Shown piece after piece: positions 1 through 7,131 of a stretch of DNA of 32,135 nt. The DNA is taken from the NCBI RefSeq assembly GCF_945901735.1, contig NZ_CAMDLM010000036.1, positions 1-32,135 on the forward strand, in the 5' to 3' direction. The DNA comes from Limnohabitans sp. Rim8. Lineage in GTDB: Bacteria; Pseudomonadota; Gammaproteobacteria; Burkholderiales; Burkholderiaceae_C. A program made the translations under genes and the position numbers. How positions within the stretch are numbered: the stretch's first letter is position 1; each line of letters begins with the position of its first letter. The notes under the pieces were generated by a model. That model was not told the DNA's origin and ran no database searches. It saw nothing but the letters and a program-made list of their open reading frames with translations.

Positions 1-465
1 GTAGTCCTCGGCACCAAATCCCAGCGCGCACAGCGCGGGGTGCTGCGCGATCTGCGCCGCCGCCAGCACGCCGAGGGGCGTTTCCAGCAAAGCCGCGATC
101 GGCGGTGGCGGATGACCACTGTCGACCGCTCGTGCCCTCAGCGCTTGCGCAAAGTTCTCCAGTTGGGCCAACGTCTCCACCTTCGGCAGCATCACAGCCG
201 CCAGTTGCGCCAGCGGCATGCCCTGCAGGTCTTGCGCCCACTGAGCCGGTTCACTGTTCACACGCAACAACACGGTGGCCCCGCGTTGTGCGAGTTGCGC
301 CACGGCTGCACGCGCCATCGGACGGGCTTCAGGTTTGCGGTCGGGGGGGATGGCATCTTCCAGGTCAACCACCAGAGCGTCAGCGCCTCGCTCTGTGGCT
401 TTGGCCAGCAGGTGTTCTGCGGTCGCTGGCAAAAACAGCAAAGAGCGCAAAGTTTTCAGCGGCAT
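1..465 (-). CDS. HpcH/HpaI aldolase / citrate lyase-type CoA-ester lyase (partial, 3' end outside window)
   Basis: The first 155 codons of a CoA-ester lyase are present and the C-terminus lies beyond the left edge. The N-terminus reads RSLLFLPATAEHLLAKA, followed by GADALVVDLEDAIPP, LLRVN and ALLETPLGV, and the window ends at FGAEDY. These are the successive strands of the TIM barrel of the CitE/HpcH family, including the acidic pair of LEDA and the Arg of RVN used in substrate binding. The ATG at 465 overlaps the end of the upstream CoA-transferase gene by 10 bp, so translation is probably coupled. Family members cleave malyl-CoA, citramalyl-CoA or related beta-hydroxyacyl-CoA esters. Together with the CoA-transferase and binding protein, this suggests import, CoA activation and C-C cleavage of a hydroxy-dicarboxylate. 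The exact substrate cannot be read from this fragment. Confidence 0.88.
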   Translation of the reverse strand, partial: MPLKTLRSLLFLPATAEHLLAKATERGADALVVDLEDAIPPDRKPEARPMARAAVAQLAQRGATVLLRVNSEPAQWAQDLQGMPLAQLAAVMLPKVETLAQLENFAQALRARAVDSGHPPPPIAALLETPLGVLAAAQIAQHPALCALGFGAEDY

Positions 466-1706
466 TCAATCGCTCCTTGGGTTTTTAATGACTGGCACTC
501 GGCTGCGCTGGCTCCGAGTTCGTTCAAGAGTTCTTCGGTGTGCTGCCCCCGCAAAGGGGCTGCCCTGCGAATGCTGCCGGGTGTCCCTTGCAGTCTGGGC
601 GTGACTTGGTGCATGACCGTGGCCTTACTGCCATCGCTGCCATCGCATTGAACATAAACCCCGCGCTGCACCACATGTGCGTCTTGAATCAATTGAGGAG
701 GTGCGTAAATGGGCCCCACCGTCACGCCATGATGGCGAAAGTGCTTTAAGCACTCGTCTTGATTGCGTTGCAGCATGAACTCGGCCACCATGGCATCGAG
801 TTCTGCGTCATTTTCCAAGCGTGCGGCGTTGCTGGAAAAGCGCGGATCCTCGAATAAGACCGACTGTCCAATGGCCTCAAAAACCCGCTTGGCCATGGTA
901 TCTGTAGAGCCCGACATGGACACCCACAGACCATCTTTGCAACGGTAACTGCCGCGAGGAGAAGCGATTTTTTGACCGGGTTCGGGGTCTACGCCGGTTG
1001 CCGCGAAATTGCTGACATCGGGACCCATGATGGCCAGCATCGGCTCCAGCAATGACAAGTCAATGACTTGGCCTTGGCCGCCACGCACCTCGACCTCTCG
1101 CAGAGCGGTCAAGGTGGCAAATGCACCGGTCAAGCCTGTCACCATGTCGGCCAGAGCCATGTTCGGCAATTGGGGGGCACCCCCATCGCTGCGGTGTTTG
1201 TGCGCATAGCCACTGAAGCCTTCGATCAAACTGCCAAAGCCTGGCAACTCGCGGTAAGGGCCGGTTTGCCCCCAACCCGACAAACGCACAATGACCAAGC
1301 CCGGGTTGTATGCGTGTAACTGCTCAGGGCTCAGGCCCATGTTTTCCAGTGTGCCGGGCTTGAAACTTTCCACCAAAACTTGTGCCGTCGCAATCAAGCG
1401 TTTGAGCCAATGCATGGCCTGACCATCACGCAGGTTCAAGGCCAGACTGCGTTTGTTGCGGGCATAAGTGCGCCACCAGCCGTCATAACCATTCGGGTGG
1501 TCTGCGTGTGGCTCTCGCCACTCACGCAACGTGTCTCCGGCACCAGCGGACTCCACTTTGATGACATCTGCACCAAAGTCTCCCAGCTGCAAAGTGAGCA
1601 TGTTCCCAGCCACTAGGCGCGACAAGTCGACCACGCGAACACCCTTTAAAGGGCCAGTGGCTTGCTCTTGAAGTGCTTGATGGGGAAGGTGTTGGCCAGC
1701 ACTCAT
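456..1706 (-). CDS. CaiB/BaiF-family (class III) CoA-transferase
   Basis: The product is 416 residues, the usual length for class III CoA-transferases. The N-terminus carries the family signature GVRVVDLSRLVAGNM and LGDFGADVIKVE, followed by NKRSLALNLRD. The motif LADMVTGLTGAF contains the Asp that forms the covalent acyl intermediate in formyl-CoA transferase. The start at 1706 is chosen because its ATG overlaps the TGA of the upstream tctC-like gene in an ATGA arrangement. A further in-frame ATG at 1745 would run 40 bases into that gene. The stop overlaps the lyase start by 10 bp, so three genes form one tight operon. The enzyme probably moves CoA from succinyl-CoA or another donor to the imported acid. 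Donor and acceptor are inferred, not visible. Confidence 0.92.
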   Translation of the reverse strand: MSAGQHLPHQALQEQATGPLKGVRVVDLSRLVAGNMLTLQLGDFGADVIKVESAGAGDTLREWREPHADHPNGYDGWWRTYARNKRSLALNLRDGQAMHWLKRLIATAQVLVESFKPGTLENMGLSPEQLHAYNPGLVIVRLSGWGQTGPYRELPGFGSLIEGFSGYAHKHRSDGGAPQLPNMALADMVTGLTGAFATLTALREVEVRGGQGQVIDLSLLEPMLAIMGPDVSNFAATGVDPEPGQKIASPRGSYRCKDGLWVSMSGSTDTMAKRVFEAIGQSVLFEDPRFSSNAARLENDAELDAMVAEFMLQRNQDECLKHFRHHGVTVGPIYAPPQLIQDAHVVQRGVYVQCDGSDGSKATVMHQVTPRLQGTPGSIRRAAPLRGQHTEELLNELGASAAECQSLKTQGAIECR

Positions 1707-2671
1707 TCCTGTTTCAAGTCCAATTGACGGACCAAGGGGCTCCAAGTCTCTGACTCTTTGCGCAGCAAGTCGTTGAATGCGGTCATGGACACCTTGAGCG
1801 GGTCGGTTTCGACTGCTGCAAAGCGTTGGGCGACATCTGGGTTGGCGAGCACCTTGGCTGCAGCTGCGGTAATTTTGTCGATCACCTCCTTGGGGGTACC
1901 TTTGGGCGCAAACAAGCCACCGATGGCGGCCACTTGCACACCTGGAATACCTGCCTCACTCAGAGTGGGTACGTCAGGCAGTGAGCCTTCTCGGGCCAGA
2001 TCGGTGGTGGCCAATGCACGCAATTTGCCACTGCGAATCAAGGCCATGGATGCCGTCAAGGAGTCGGTGGCGAACAAGACCTGCCCTCCCATCAAGTCAG
2101 TCAGTGCGGCACCGCTGCCTTTGTAGGGGACATGGGTGGCCTGAACGCCCGCTTTGCGCAGGACCAACTCGCTGCCCAAATGCGTCATGGTGCCGATGCC
2201 TGCGGAAGCATAGCTCTGTGGCTTGGACCTCACAGCTTGGAGGAGCTCGCTCATCGTCTTGGGAGCAGTCGGGGTATTGGCTACCAAAACCGCAAAGGGG
2301 GCTCGCATCACAGGCGCCACAGGCACAAAGTCCGAGAGGCTGTATTTCGCATTGGCGTTCATCACCGGCACCACAAACAAGCCTGCCGTCGATGTGAACA
2401 GCAAGGTGTATCCGTCGGGTGCTGCGCGCACCACCGACTGATGGCCAATGATGCCGGAAGCACCCACGCGGTTTTCCACCACCACGTTTTGACCCAATAT
2501 CGGCCCCAAATAGCCCGCCAGCAACCGGCCCGTGACGTCACTGCCAGAGCCAGGCCCTTGGGTCACTACCAAAGTGATGGGTTTGCTGGGGTAAGTGTCT
2601 GACCAGGCCGATGTAGCCCCTGAGCACACCAGCGCCAGCGCTCCAAAGAACCGTCCGAAATGCTTAAACAT
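1703..2671 (-). CDS. Bug/TctC-family periplasmic solute-binding protein
   Basis: This is a 322-residue tripartite tricarboxylate transporter receptor. The first 24 residues are a Sec signal peptide (basic start, hydrophobic LALVCSGATSAW), and the mature protein begins near DTYPSKPITLVV. Typical Bug features are the loop GPGSGSDVTGR, the segment VVVENRVGASG, the motif APDGYTLLF and the later VPYKGSGAALTDLMGGQV. The start at 2671 has a clear AAGGAG eight bases upstream; an in-frame ATG at 2710 has none and lies in the promoter region. No TctA/TctB membrane partner is in the window, as is usual for orphan Bug proteins in Burkholderiales. It heads the operon with the CoA-transferase and CoA lyase and probably captures the carboxylate those enzymes process. 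Confidence 0.93.
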   Translation of the reverse strand: MFKHFGRFFGALALVCSGATSAWSDTYPSKPITLVVTQGPGSGSDVTGRLLAGYLGPILGQNVVVENRVGASGIIGHQSVVRAAPDGYTLLFTSTAGLFVVPVMNANAKYSLSDFVPVAPVMRAPFAVLVANTPTAPKTMSELLQAVRSKPQSYASAGIGTMTHLGSELVLRKAGVQATHVPYKGSGAALTDLMGGQVLFATDSLTASMALIRSGKLRALATTDLAREGSLPDVPTLSEAGIPGVQVAAIGGLFAPKGTPKEVIDKITAAAAKVLANPDVAQRFAAVETDPLKVSMTAFNDLLRKESETWSPLVRQLDLKQE

Positions 2672-2699
2672 ACTTGTCTCCTTGTTAAAGTGATGTGAA

Positions 2700-2729
2700 A
2701 TCATACTCAAAAATCATTTGCTACAGCAA
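2700..2729 (-). promoter_or_regulatory. Putative sigma-70 promoter of the tctC-CoA-transferase-lyase operon
   Basis: Read on the minus strand, TTGCTG (2729-2724) and TATGAT (2705-2700) are separated by 18 bases, and TATGAT matches five of six consensus -10 positions. The -35 box is weak and lies inside the palindrome at 2716-2731, so a regulator bound there should compete with RNA polymerase. This was assigned by eye. Confidence 0.5.
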
Positions 2730-2731
2730 AT
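2716..2731. promoter_or_regulatory. Perfect palindromic operator candidate for the divergent MarR regulator
   Basis: The sequence is ATTTGCT-AC-AGCAAAT, two perfect 7-bp half-sites with a 2-bp centre. It sits between the divergent tctC-like operon and the marR gene, over the putative -35 box of the operon and seven bases before the marR start codon. Size and position match operators of MarR dimers, so one bound dimer could control both directions. Confidence 0.65.
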
Positions 2732-2737
2732 AATGCC

Positions 2738-3235
2738 ATGTCAAATAAAAACAAAGCCCTCAGTGTCGCCGCCTTGCGCCGTCATGCGCCTGAAGAATTG
2801 ATCACGTTTCGTGTGTCCGTGTTGTCGCAATTGCTGGCTAGGGTCGTGGAAAGTTCTGTGAGCCAGGAGTTGGGCCTCTCCAGCAGGCAATGGCGGCTGT
2901 TGGTCATCCTCAACCGCTTGGGGCCAAGCACCTCGGGGCAGGTGGCCGCCGCGACGCACCTCGATCACAGTCAGGTCAGTCGCGCCAGCTACGAATTGAC
3001 AGAAAAAGGCTTGATTGCCATGGCGACGGATTCTGGTGATCGCCGCCGGCAGCTTTTGTCGGCGACCGAGGCAGGGATAGCGCTGCTCAGGCAAGGCATT
3101 GTGGGATCTATGGCTCGTCAAAATCGTTTGCGAGCGATGCTGAGTGACGCAGATTACGAGGCTTTTGGACGGATCTTGGCGGCGTTGTCGGATGAGGCAC
3201 ACACTATGCTGGAGGATGGGCGTAAGCTCAAATGA
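2738..3235 (+). CDS. MarR-family transcriptional regulator
   Basis: The 165-residue product has the MarR winged-helix layout: an N-terminal dimerisation helix (ELITFRVSVLSQLL), the DNA-binding region LSSRQWRLLVILNRLG through ATHLDHSQVSRASYELTEKGL, a wing with the characteristic DRRRQLLSAT, and C-terminal dimerisation helices. It is transcribed away from the tctC-CoA-transferase-lyase operon, and the short gap holds a perfect palindrome. The usual logic of this arrangement is repression of the operon and itself, relieved by the substrate or its CoA ester. The ATG at 2738 has no good Shine-Dalgarno sequence, because the palindrome lies where one would be. This may make translation weak or leaderless. 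Confidence 0.9.
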   Translation: MSNKNKALSVAALRRHAPEELITFRVSVLSQLLARVVESSVSQELGLSSRQWRLLVILNRLGPSTSGQVAAATHLDHSQVSRASYELTEKGLIAMATDSGDRRRQLLSATEAGIALLRQGIVGSMARQNRLRAMLSDADYEAFGRILAALSDEAHTMLEDGRKLK

Positions 3236-3459
3236 GGGTGCCCTAAACAGACTTTGCACGCAAACAGTCGCTAAAGGCTGAACTGAGTCATCCACTACTG
3301 GCTGCCTGTTGTCCGCTTCCGCTGCATTTGAGTCATCCATCAAGACTGATGCCGATGTTATTTTTGGTAATCAAGAAAATGCAGCAAGCCGCTGTTGTCT
3401 GCAGCACACCACAGTGACTGCTTCCGCCCTCATCTCTGTCTGACTAATGCGGAAGTGCC

Positions 3460-3478
3460 GTATACAATTGCTATATAC
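3460..3478. promoter_or_regulatory. Inverted repeat upstream of vapB (putative autoregulatory operator)
   Basis: GTATA and TATAC are separated by nine bases in an AT-rich stretch 20 bases before the vapB start, inside the likely promoter. VapB-VapC complexes commonly bind short inverted repeats in this position. The half-sites are only five bases long, so support is moderate. Confidence 0.4.
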
Positions 3479-3497
3479 ATTTCCTTGGTAGGTCATC

Positions 3498-3731
3498 ATG
3501 TCCATTGGCACTGTTTTCGTCAACAACCGTACCCAGGCCGTTCGTCTGCCTTTGGACGTGCGTCTGCCCGAGGGTGTCCAAAAGGTAGAGATACGCGTCA
3601 AAGGTAACGAGCGCATCATCTCCCCTCTGGGCCAAACTTGGGACAGCTTCTTTCTGGGTGGTCTCACAGTGAGCGACGATTTCCTGCCCGAGCGCGCTAC
3701 ACAGCACCAAGCGGAGCGGGAGGCGCTCTGA
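3498..3731 (+). CDS. vapB: VapB-type antitoxin (AbrB/MazE-fold)
   Basis: This small protein (77 residues) begins MSIGTVFVNNRTQAVRLP, the swapped-hairpin AbrB/SpoVT fold of VapB antitoxins, in which the NNRTQAVRLP segment contacts DNA. The C-terminal part, from about residue 45, has SFFLGGLTVSDDFLPER and is expected to wrap around and inhibit the toxin. Its TGA shares one base with the ATG of vapC, so the two are translationally coupled. The pair should repress its own promoter through the inverted repeat just upstream. Confidence 0.9.
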   Translation: MSIGTVFVNNRTQAVRLPLDVRLPEGVQKVEIRVKGNERIISPLGQTWDSFFLGGLTVSDDFLPERATQHQAEREAL

Positions 3732-4141
3732 TGCTGCGTTACTTGCTGGACACCAACATCGTCATCTACGTGTTGAAGCGGCGACCTGTCGAGGTGCTTT
3801 CCACTTTCAACGCCAACGCCAGCCGCATGGCCATTTCCGCCATTACCCTCGCCGAACTCTTGCACGGTGCGGAGAAAAGCAGCCGCGTGAGCGAGAACCT
3901 GGCCGCTGTCGAAGACTTTTGCAGTCGCCTGGCAGTTCTGCCCTATGGCCCCAAGGCCGCGCAGCATTACGGCGTCATTCGCGCCGCCTTGGAAAAAATT
4001 GGCCAGCCTATCGGTGTGAACGACATGCACATCGCAGCTCACGCCCGCAGTGAAGGCCTGGTTCTGGTGACGAACAACATGGGGGAGTTCGCACGGGTAC
4101 CTGCGCTGGAAGCAGAGAACTGGGTCCACACAGCGCAGTAA
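3731..4141 (+). CDS. vapC: VapC-type PIN-domain ribonuclease toxin
   Basis: The 136-residue PIN-domain protein has the expected acidic active site: D7 in YLLDTNIVIY, E42 in TLAELLHGAEKS and D98 in GVNDMHIAAHA. The fourth position has N116 in LVTNNMGEF, a common variant of Asp. These residues bind Mg2+ or Mn2+ for cleavage of RNA; VapC toxins typically cut initiator tRNA or the 23S sarcin-ricin loop. The ATG at 3731 overlaps the vapB stop by one base. An open frame extends upstream to 3638 but is only antitoxin coding sequence read in another frame. The toxin appears intact, so the system is probably functional. Confidence 0.92.
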   Translation: MLRYLLDTNIVIYVLKRRPVEVLSTFNANASRMAISAITLAELLHGAEKSSRVSENLAAVEDFCSRLAVLPYGPKAAQHYGVIRAALEKIGQPIGVNDMHIAAHARSEGLVLVTNNMGEFARVPALEAENWVHTAQ

Positions 4142-4328
4142 TTGACGAGTTGTCGTGCATCTGGTGCTGGTCAACGGCAAATACATCAAATCCGAAGACC
4201 GGGACACCACCCCCCATGGCCGAAGGCGACGTGTTGGCGATCTGGCCCCCCGATACAGGGATTCCCCGATGCGGAGGACCCACGCGCTCATGACATACTC
4301 AATTGGATCCCAGCTGGATTTACACACT
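4142..4328. other. Non-coding gap between vapC and fhs
   Basis: This 187-base stretch has no recognisable gene. An open frame continues upstream of fhs from 4155, but its translation (rich in Arg and Asp, with two further Met codons) shows no family features and is not typical of Fhs N-termini. No clear terminator or promoter box stands out. Confidence 0.45.
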
Positions 4329-6017
4329 ATGCCAACACCAAGCACCACCCTGCGCTCCGACATCGATATTGCGCGCGATGCGACTATGAAGCCGATTGCA
4401 GAGGTCGGCGCTCAACTCGGCATTCCGGTGGACGCCCTGGTGCAGTACGGCCCGACCAAGGCCAAAGTATCGATGGATTTCATCCGCACGCTCGAAGGCA
4501 GAAAAGATGGCCGGCTCATTCTGGTCACCGCTATCAGCCCGACACCGGCCGGTGAAGGCAAGACGACCACAACCGTAGGCCTGGGCGACGGCCTGAACCG
4601 CATAGGCAAGAAGGCGATGAGCTGCCTGCGCGAGCCGTCGCTGGGCCCGTGTTTCGGTATCAAGGGTGGTGCGGCTGGCGGCGGCTATGCTCAAGTTGTG
4701 CCGATGGAGGACATCAACCTCCATTTCACCGGCGACTTCCACGCCATCACTTCGGCGCACAACCTGCTCGCCGCGCTGACTGACAACCACATCTACTGGG
4801 GCAACGCGCTGGCGCTGGACCCGCGTCGCATCGCTTGGCGCCGCGTCATGGACATGAATGACCGCGCGCTGCGCTCGATCGTCAATTCGCTGGGTGGGGT
4901 CGCTAACGGCTTTGCGCGCGAGGATGGTTTCGACATCACGGTGGCTTCCGAAGTGATGGCCATCTTCTGCCTCGCGACGGACCTGAGTGACCTGGAGCGG
5001 CGCATCGGCAACATTGTGGTTGGCTATACACGTGAGCGTGTCCCGGTTACAGCCCGCCAGCTCGGCGGCGACGGCGCCATGGCTGTGCTGCTGAAAGACG
5101 CTTTGATGCCCAACCTGGTGCAGTCCATTGAGAACAACCCGGTCTTCGTGCATGGCGGGCCGTTTGCCAACATCGCACACGGTTGCAACTCGGTGCTGGC
5201 CACCCAGACCGCGCTCAAGCTGTGCGATTACGTCGTGACCGAAGCGGGTTTCGGCGCTGACCTGGGCGCAGAGAAGTTTTTCGACATCAAGTGCCGCAAG
5301 GCCGGCCTGCGACCCGATGCGGCGGTCATCGTGGCCACGGTGCGGGCGCTCAAGATGCATGGCGGTGTGGCGAAGGACGATCTCAAAGGCGAGAACGTGG
5401 AAGCGGTCCAGCTCGGATGCGCGAACCTGCGCCGCCACATCGACAACGTGCGCAAATTCGGTGTGGCGCCGGTGGTCGCCATCAACCGTTTCATCACCGA
5501 CACCGACGCCGAGCTTCAGGCGGTCATGCAGGCAGCGCAGGATGCGGGAACCCAAGCTTTCGTGTGCACGCATTGGGCCGAGGGCGGCAAAGGCATCGAA
5601 GCCTTGGCACGCCATGTGGCAGACGTGGCGGACAGCGGCATGGCCGATTTCAAGCCGCTGTACCCCGACGCCCTGCCGCTTTGGGACAAGGTCCGCCTGA
5701 TTGCGACCGAGATTTACGGTGCGGCCGACATCGCGGCGGACGCCTCGGTGCGAAAGCGCTTCAACGAGCTGCAGGACCATTACGGCCACCTGCCGGTGTG
5801 CATGGCCAAGACGCAGTATTCGTTCTCGACGGACCCGACCCTGCTGGGCGCACCCAGCGGCCACATTGTGACTGTCCGCGAACTGCGGCTGTCGGCGGGT
5901 GCCGAGTTCATCGTCGTCATCACCGGCGACATCATGACCATGCCGGGCCTGCCCAAAGTGCCGTCGGCCAACGCCATACGTCTGAACGCCAGGGGACAGA
6001 TCGAGGGCCTGTTCTGA
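4329..6017 (+). CDS. fhs: Formate-tetrahydrofolate ligase (10-formyl-THF synthetase)
   Basis: This enzyme joins formate and tetrahydrofolate at the cost of ATP to make 10-formyl-THF for purine and fMet-tRNA synthesis. The 562-residue product has the family's usual length (about 555-560). Visible motifs are the nucleotide loop [12 protein letters not shown] at 71-82, [20 protein letters not shown] (family signature 1), [13 protein letters not shown] and [18 protein letters not shown] (signature 2). The C-terminus [15 protein letters not shown] is also typical. The ATG at 4329 is preferred because the protein then begins where the family begins; it has only a weak GGA about ten bases upstream. 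No folD or other folate gene is adjacent, so the gene stands alone between a toxin-antitoxin pair and a crcB remnant. That suggests it arrived as part of a mobile segment. Confidence 0.96.
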   Translation: MPTPSTTLRSDIDIARDATMKPIAEVGAQLGIPVDALVQYGPTKAKVSMDFIRTLEGRKDGRLILVTAISPTPAGEGKTTTTVGLGDGLNRIGKKAMSCLREPSLGPCFGIKGGAAGGGYAQVVPMEDINLHFTGDFHAITSAHNLLAALTDNHIYWGNALALDPRRIAWRRVMDMNDRALRSIVNSLGGVANGFAREDGFDITVASEVMAIFCLATDLSDLERRIGNIVVGYTRERVPVTARQLGGDGAMAVLLKDALMPNLVQSIENNPVFVHGGPFANIAHGCNSVLATQTALKLCDYVVTEAGFGADLGAEKFFDIKCRKAGLRPDAAVIVATVRALKMHGGVAKDDLKGENVEAVQLGCANLRRHIDNVRKFGVAPVVAINRFITDTDAELQAVMQAAQDAGTQAFVCTHWAEGGKGIEALARHVADVADSGMADFKPLYPDALPLWDKVRLIATEIYGAADIAADASVRKRFNELQDHYGHLPVCMAKTQYSFSTDPTLLGAPSGHIVTVRELRLSAGAEFIVVITGDIMTMPGLPKVPSANAIRLNARGQIEGLF

Positions 6018-6055
6018 CGGGTTTCAATCCAACCCACGGCAATCGCTTGAAGACC

Positions 6056-6106
6056 TTGCAGCATGGCCACGACTTCGGCTGAGAAGCTGGAGAAAGTGGT
6101 CAGCGC
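6056..6106 (-). pseudogene. crcB remnant (17 codons)
   Basis: On the minus strand this segment encodes ALTTFSSFSAEVVAMLQ, identical to residues 78-94 of the intact CrcB encoded at 8871-9263. The matching DNA (8982-9032) differs at 8 of 51 bases by eye, and all differences are synonymous. No start, no preceding transmembrane helices and no continuation are present. The homology begins two bases after the stop of the dioxygenase gene and ends before fhs. It is best read as the scar of a former crcB copy lost by deletion or recombination. Confidence 0.8.
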
Positions 6107-6107
6107 T

Positions 6108-6935
6108 TCAGACTGGGTTGAGCACAAAGTCAAAATCGAGTTGGTAAGTGCCATCGGCCAGCTGCCGCCAATCGGTGACCAGCGATTCGCGCACGCCAAA
6201 CACCGCGTCCGATGCCAGATACGGGTCGTCTTTGCGAAAGACATGGGTGATCAGGGTTTCGTAGCCCGGGGCATCGATCTTGAAATGCAAATGTGCGGGA
6301 CGCCAGGGGTGCCTGGCCGTGGCCTCCAGCAATTGCCCAACCGGACCATCGTGCGGGATGGGGTAGGGCATGGCCAAAATGGATTGGAAGTGAAAGCGCC
6401 CCTGCGCATCCGCTGTGAGTATCCCTCGGGCCTGGTGCTGCGACCTGTCGGCGTATTGCACGTCGTACAGGCCTTTCTCATCGGATTGCCAAACCTCGAT
6501 CCGTGCGTGGGCCACCGCTTCGCCTTGCACTCCTTTGACGCTGCCTTGAACCTGGCAGGGTTGCCCCTTTGCCCCGTTGGCGACATCGTCGCCCAGCTTG
6601 TAATGGGGCGCATCTTCCACATGGAAGGGCCCGAGCACCGTGGCTTGGGTGCAAACGTCAGGTTTGTCGTTGTTCATGACCACCGTCAGCATGGACAGGC
6701 CCAAGACATCGGACAACAAAATGAACTCTTGTCGCTGCGCGTTGGTGATGTGACCGGTGCGGGTCAAGAACTCGATGCCCTTGAGCCATTCGGCCTCAGT
6801 CAGTTTCACCTCGCGCGCAAACCCGTGCAGGTGCCGCACGAGACTGAGCATGATCTCTTTGAGCCGGGGATCCGGTGTGTTGGCCAAGCGTTCGAGCACC
6901 GATTCGGTGATGGGGTTGGCGTTCAGGTTTTCCAT
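6108..6935 (-). CDS. Intradiol ring-cleavage dioxygenase (catechol / hydroxyquinol 1,2-dioxygenase type)
   Basis: The 275-residue product belongs to the non-haem Fe(III) intradiol dioxygenases. The N-terminal helical dimerisation domain (residues 1-95, with EFLTRTGHITNAQRQEFILL) precedes the catalytic beta-sandwich, which opens with TVLGPFHVEDAP. The four Fe ligands are visible: Y157 in GLYDVQ, Y191 in PYPIPHDGPVG, and H215 and H217 in RPAHLHFKI. Overall character is closest to hydroxyquinol 1,2-dioxygenases, which open 1,2,4-trihydroxybenzene to maleylacetate, but catechol or chlorocatechol cannot be excluded. The start at 6935 is chosen because the protein then begins like the family; upstream in-frame codons to 7067 look non-coding. 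The gene is divergent from the FAD hydroxylase, which could supply its substrate. Confidence 0.92.
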   Translation of the reverse strand: MENLNANPITESVLERLANTPDPRLKEIMLSLVRHLHGFAREVKLTEAEWLKGIEFLTRTGHITNAQRQEFILLSDVLGLSMLTVVMNNDKPDVCTQATVLGPFHVEDAPHYKLGDDVANGAKGQPCQVQGSVKGVQGEAVAHARIEVWQSDEKGLYDVQYADRSQHQARGILTADAQGRFHFQSILAMPYPIPHDGPVGQLLEATARHPWRPAHLHFKIDAPGYETLITHVFRKDDPYLASDAVFGVRESLVTDWRQLADGTYQLDFDFVLNPV

Positions 6936-7054
6936 GGCCAGGTGTTTTTCGTGAAAGGGGTCACTCAAAGGGTGTCTCGGGACTGGCGGTCCAAGCCCGA
7001 GCGGTGTCTGTTTGTCATTATGATGAATTGAACGCACTGGCCCTTGGGCTTCAC

Positions 7055-7093
7055 GATCGGGCCTCAAGATCGGGCTTCATGATCGGAACGACA
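7055..7093. repeat. Three 13-bp direct repeats between the dioxygenase and hydroxylase genes
   Basis: GATCGG recurs at 7055, 7068 and 7081 with exact 13-bp spacing. The first two units are nearly identical (GATCGGGCCTCAA and GATCGGGCTTCAT), and the third keeps only the first seven bases. Lying in the shared regulatory region of two divergent catabolic genes, they may be regulator-binding sites. No regulator gene is adjacent. Confidence 0.5.
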
Positions 7094-7131
7094 AATTGAG
7101 TGACAGTGCAAGCCAGGATGGAAAAAAGCCG

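Noticed and set aside
3236..3497. Gap between marR and vapB as a possible small gene or RNA
   Set aside because: No open frame with protein-like composition and no stable RNA fold was seen; only the vapB promoter region is supported.
4155..4328. N-terminal extension of fhs by 58 codons
   Set aside because: The extra residues do not resemble any Fhs N-terminus, and the protein from 4329 already has full family length.
3371..4363. Minus-strand open frame across vapBC
   Set aside because: It lies opposite two motif-complete genes and has no recognisable features.
4320..5864. Long minus-strand open frame opposite fhs (514 codons)
   Set aside because: It is His/Arg/Val-rich with no family features and mirrors the codon pattern of fhs, which is clearly the real gene.
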